This document shows, piece after piece, positions 62,849-64,000 of a stretch of 64,000 nucleotides of DNA. The translations under genes and the position numbers were made by a program. The stretch lies in the NCBI GenBank assembly GCA_016194985.1, contig JACQAK010000007.1:1-64000 (forward strand), given 5' to 3'. Source of the stretch: Bacteroidota bacterium (GTDB taxonomy: Bacteria > Bacteroidota > Bacteroidia > B-17B0 > Aurantibacillaceae). Numbering within the stretch: the stretch's first letter is position 1; each line of letters starts with the position of its first letter. Below the pieces are notes generated by a model, which was not told the DNA's origin, ran no database searches, and saw only the letters and a program-made list of their open reading frames with translations.

Positions 62849-64000
62849 TTACATTTTCACTAACCAACTACTCCACATTTTTCCTTTCTCAGTAGAAAGC
62901 GTTACAGCATAAATACCTTGTTCGAAAGCAAAAGAAGGAATTTCTATTAATGAGGGATTTTGACCAACATATTGTTTAGTAAATACTATCTGCCCGAGAG
63001 AATTGTACACATCCATCTTTACATCCATGATTTTTTCGGAAGATAAATCAATATATGTATAATTGCCAGATGTAGGGTTAGGAAATAATTTCGCCTGCAA
63101 TAAATGACTTTCCTGTTCTGAAAGGGAAGTAACAAGTCCTGTGCCTTTCAAAAGAACAGCAGTCGTAGATAAAGCGGGCAAATTAATTGTAAATGTATTA
63201 GTCGTTACATTTACATTGCCCTGCACTAAAGCATTATTGGTGTGTGATACAAATGTTTCGGAGCCTGGTAATGCATTTAACTGTTTGGTGGCATAGTTTC
63301 CATTTGATAACGTGAAATTACTAATGGCCATACTTACTGTTTTAGAAGCCGTTAAATGCCTGTTCACCAAAATAACCGTCATCGAATCATTGCTTGTATT
63401 TACCGAAGAGTAAGCCGATACATTGAGCTCCTGATTGGAGACTGATTTTACGCGTGTTGTTTTAGCATATCGACTAAATAGATGCAGCGTTTCCCACATC
63501 CCCGTATTCCAATACCAGGGAGATAAAAATTCAACCCCATTATCTGAAAAGGTTCCAAGTAATGAGGCATAACTTACAGAACTTACATTTGCATTGTTAT
63601 GAGTAAAGCCATATTCAGAGATTCCCAATTTTACACCATGATTAATACCCAAATACTGATTTAACCAACGATTACAACGCTCAAATACAAACTCCTGTGT
63701 AATTGAATTATCCCAACCTGAAGCTGCCGTCGTTTTTACACCATTAGCACCGGGATAGCTATATGTTGTATCAAAATACAAGCGATGCAATTGAACTATA
63801 TCCGAGCTGTTGGTTTCTGCCGGATAACTATGTATATCAATCACATCTAAAAGCCTTATACCTGAAGCGGCTTGTTCTTCCGAAATACGCTTAATAAAAA
63901 ACTCCAACCAAGTATAAGTTTGCCCGTTAAGAGCTACTATTTTAGCATTATTCCAGGCATACCACTGCCACTCACTGGCCGGAACAGGACCGGTTAACTT
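62849..64000 (-). CDS. GH44 endoglucanase/xyloglucanase, N-terminal part outside window, T9SS type A tail
   Basis: The frame is open to the last base of the window, so only the C-terminal 383 residues are visible. They begin GPVPASEWQWYAWNNAKI, continue through VIDIHSYPAETN and LGISEYGFTHNN (candidate nucleophile Glu) to FLSPWYWNTGMWETLHLFSRY, the second half of a GH44 catalytic barrel and its beta domain (NVSAYSSVNTSNDSMTVILVNR). GH44 enzymes cut cellulose, xyloglucan and related beta-glucans. The last ~80 residues are a type A sorting domain (AKLFPNPTSGNYTYIDLSS ... EQGIYAVTLSTEKG). It is the clearest sign of plant-polymer use in the window. Confidence 0.87.
   Translation of the reverse strand, partial: KLTGPVPASEWQWYAWNNAKIVALNGQTYTWLEFFIKRISEEQAASGIRLLDVIDIHSYPAETNSSDIVQLHRLYFDTTYSYPGANGVKTTAASGWDNSITQEFVFERCNRWLNQYLGINHGVKLGISEYGFTHNNANVSSVSYASLLGTFSDNGVEFLSPWYWNTGMWETLHLFSRYAKTTRVKSVSNQELNVSAYSSVNTSNDSMTVILVNRHLTASKTVSMAISNFTLSNGNYATKQLNALPGSETFVSHTNNALVQGNVNVTTNTFTINLPALSTTAVLLKGTGLVTSLSEQESHLLQAKLFPNPTSGNYTYIDLSSEKIMDVKMDVYNSLGQIVFTKQYVGQNPSLIEIPSFAFEQGIYAVTLSTEKGKMWSSWLVKM

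Overview
This 64 kb stretch comes from an AT-rich member of the Bacteroidota, probably an environmental, free-living, polymer-degrading lineage near the Flavobacteriia/Sphingobacteriia. The evidence is six proteins ending in type IX secretion (T9SS) sorting domains of both the A and B ('gliding motility-associated') kinds, a PorE-like T9SS accessory protein, a SusC-like TonB-dependent receptor, Bacteroidota-type promoters (TTTG ... TAnnTTTG), very little Shine-Dalgarno signal, and lpxK-punA adjacency. I see no rRNA, tRNA, CRISPR array, prophage or insertion sequence.

Layout. 1-9.3 kb: a LytS-type sensor kinase cut by the window edge, a T9SS type B protein coupled to a secreted esterase, a C-terminally truncated lpxK abutting punA, a broken S46 (DPP11-like) dipeptidyl-peptidase, a small lipoprotein and a secreted protein. 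9.4-18.1 kb: core genes mtaB, ftsK, a transglutaminase, a U32 protein and ahcY, with two inverted copies of a structured intergenic repeat before ftsK. 18.2-21.2 kb: a tightly overlapping five-gene operon (phosphopantetheinyl transferase, GGGP synthase, ThiE/TenI-like, PnuC, NadR-type kinase). 21.1-32.6 kb: hydrolase, cinA, DUF4197, a rare endonuclease III-peroxiredoxin fusion, the PorE-like protein, a YrdC-family gene, a PafA-like phosphatase and a CapD-like sugar nucleotide enzyme, with two more structured repeats between genes. 32.8-35.4 kb: a T9SS adhesin with SprB-type repeats, broken by a frame-shifting repeat junction. 35.5-41.3 kb: a helix-hairpin-helix protein, two amino acid permeases, a site-2-type protease and a PAP2 phosphatase. 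41.4-49.6 kb: a carboxypeptidase-regulatory-domain protein, a 1597-residue T9SS type B protein and a TonB-dependent receptor. 49.6-59.3 kb: threonine aldolase, an SDR/flavin reductase/TspO cassette, an M43 metalloprotease, an ArnT-like glycosyltransferase with PAP2 phosphatase, and fumarylacetoacetase. 59.4-64 kb: a GloVer-repeat T9SS protein and the C-terminal part of a GH44 glucanase.

Main points for a second look: (1) families of structured intergenic repeats whose stems change on both sides between copies (10841-11103, 30566-30669, a remnant at 59351; a second type at 28621-28780); (2) the Nth-Bcp fusion with a histone-like lysine-rich linker; (3) three or four deletion-type scars (lpxK end, S46 peptidase, two junctions in the SprB-repeat gene), which are either real gene decay or assembly collapse; (4) the ether-lipid/NAD-precursor operon; (5) promoters placed so close to start codons that transcripts would be almost leaderless.
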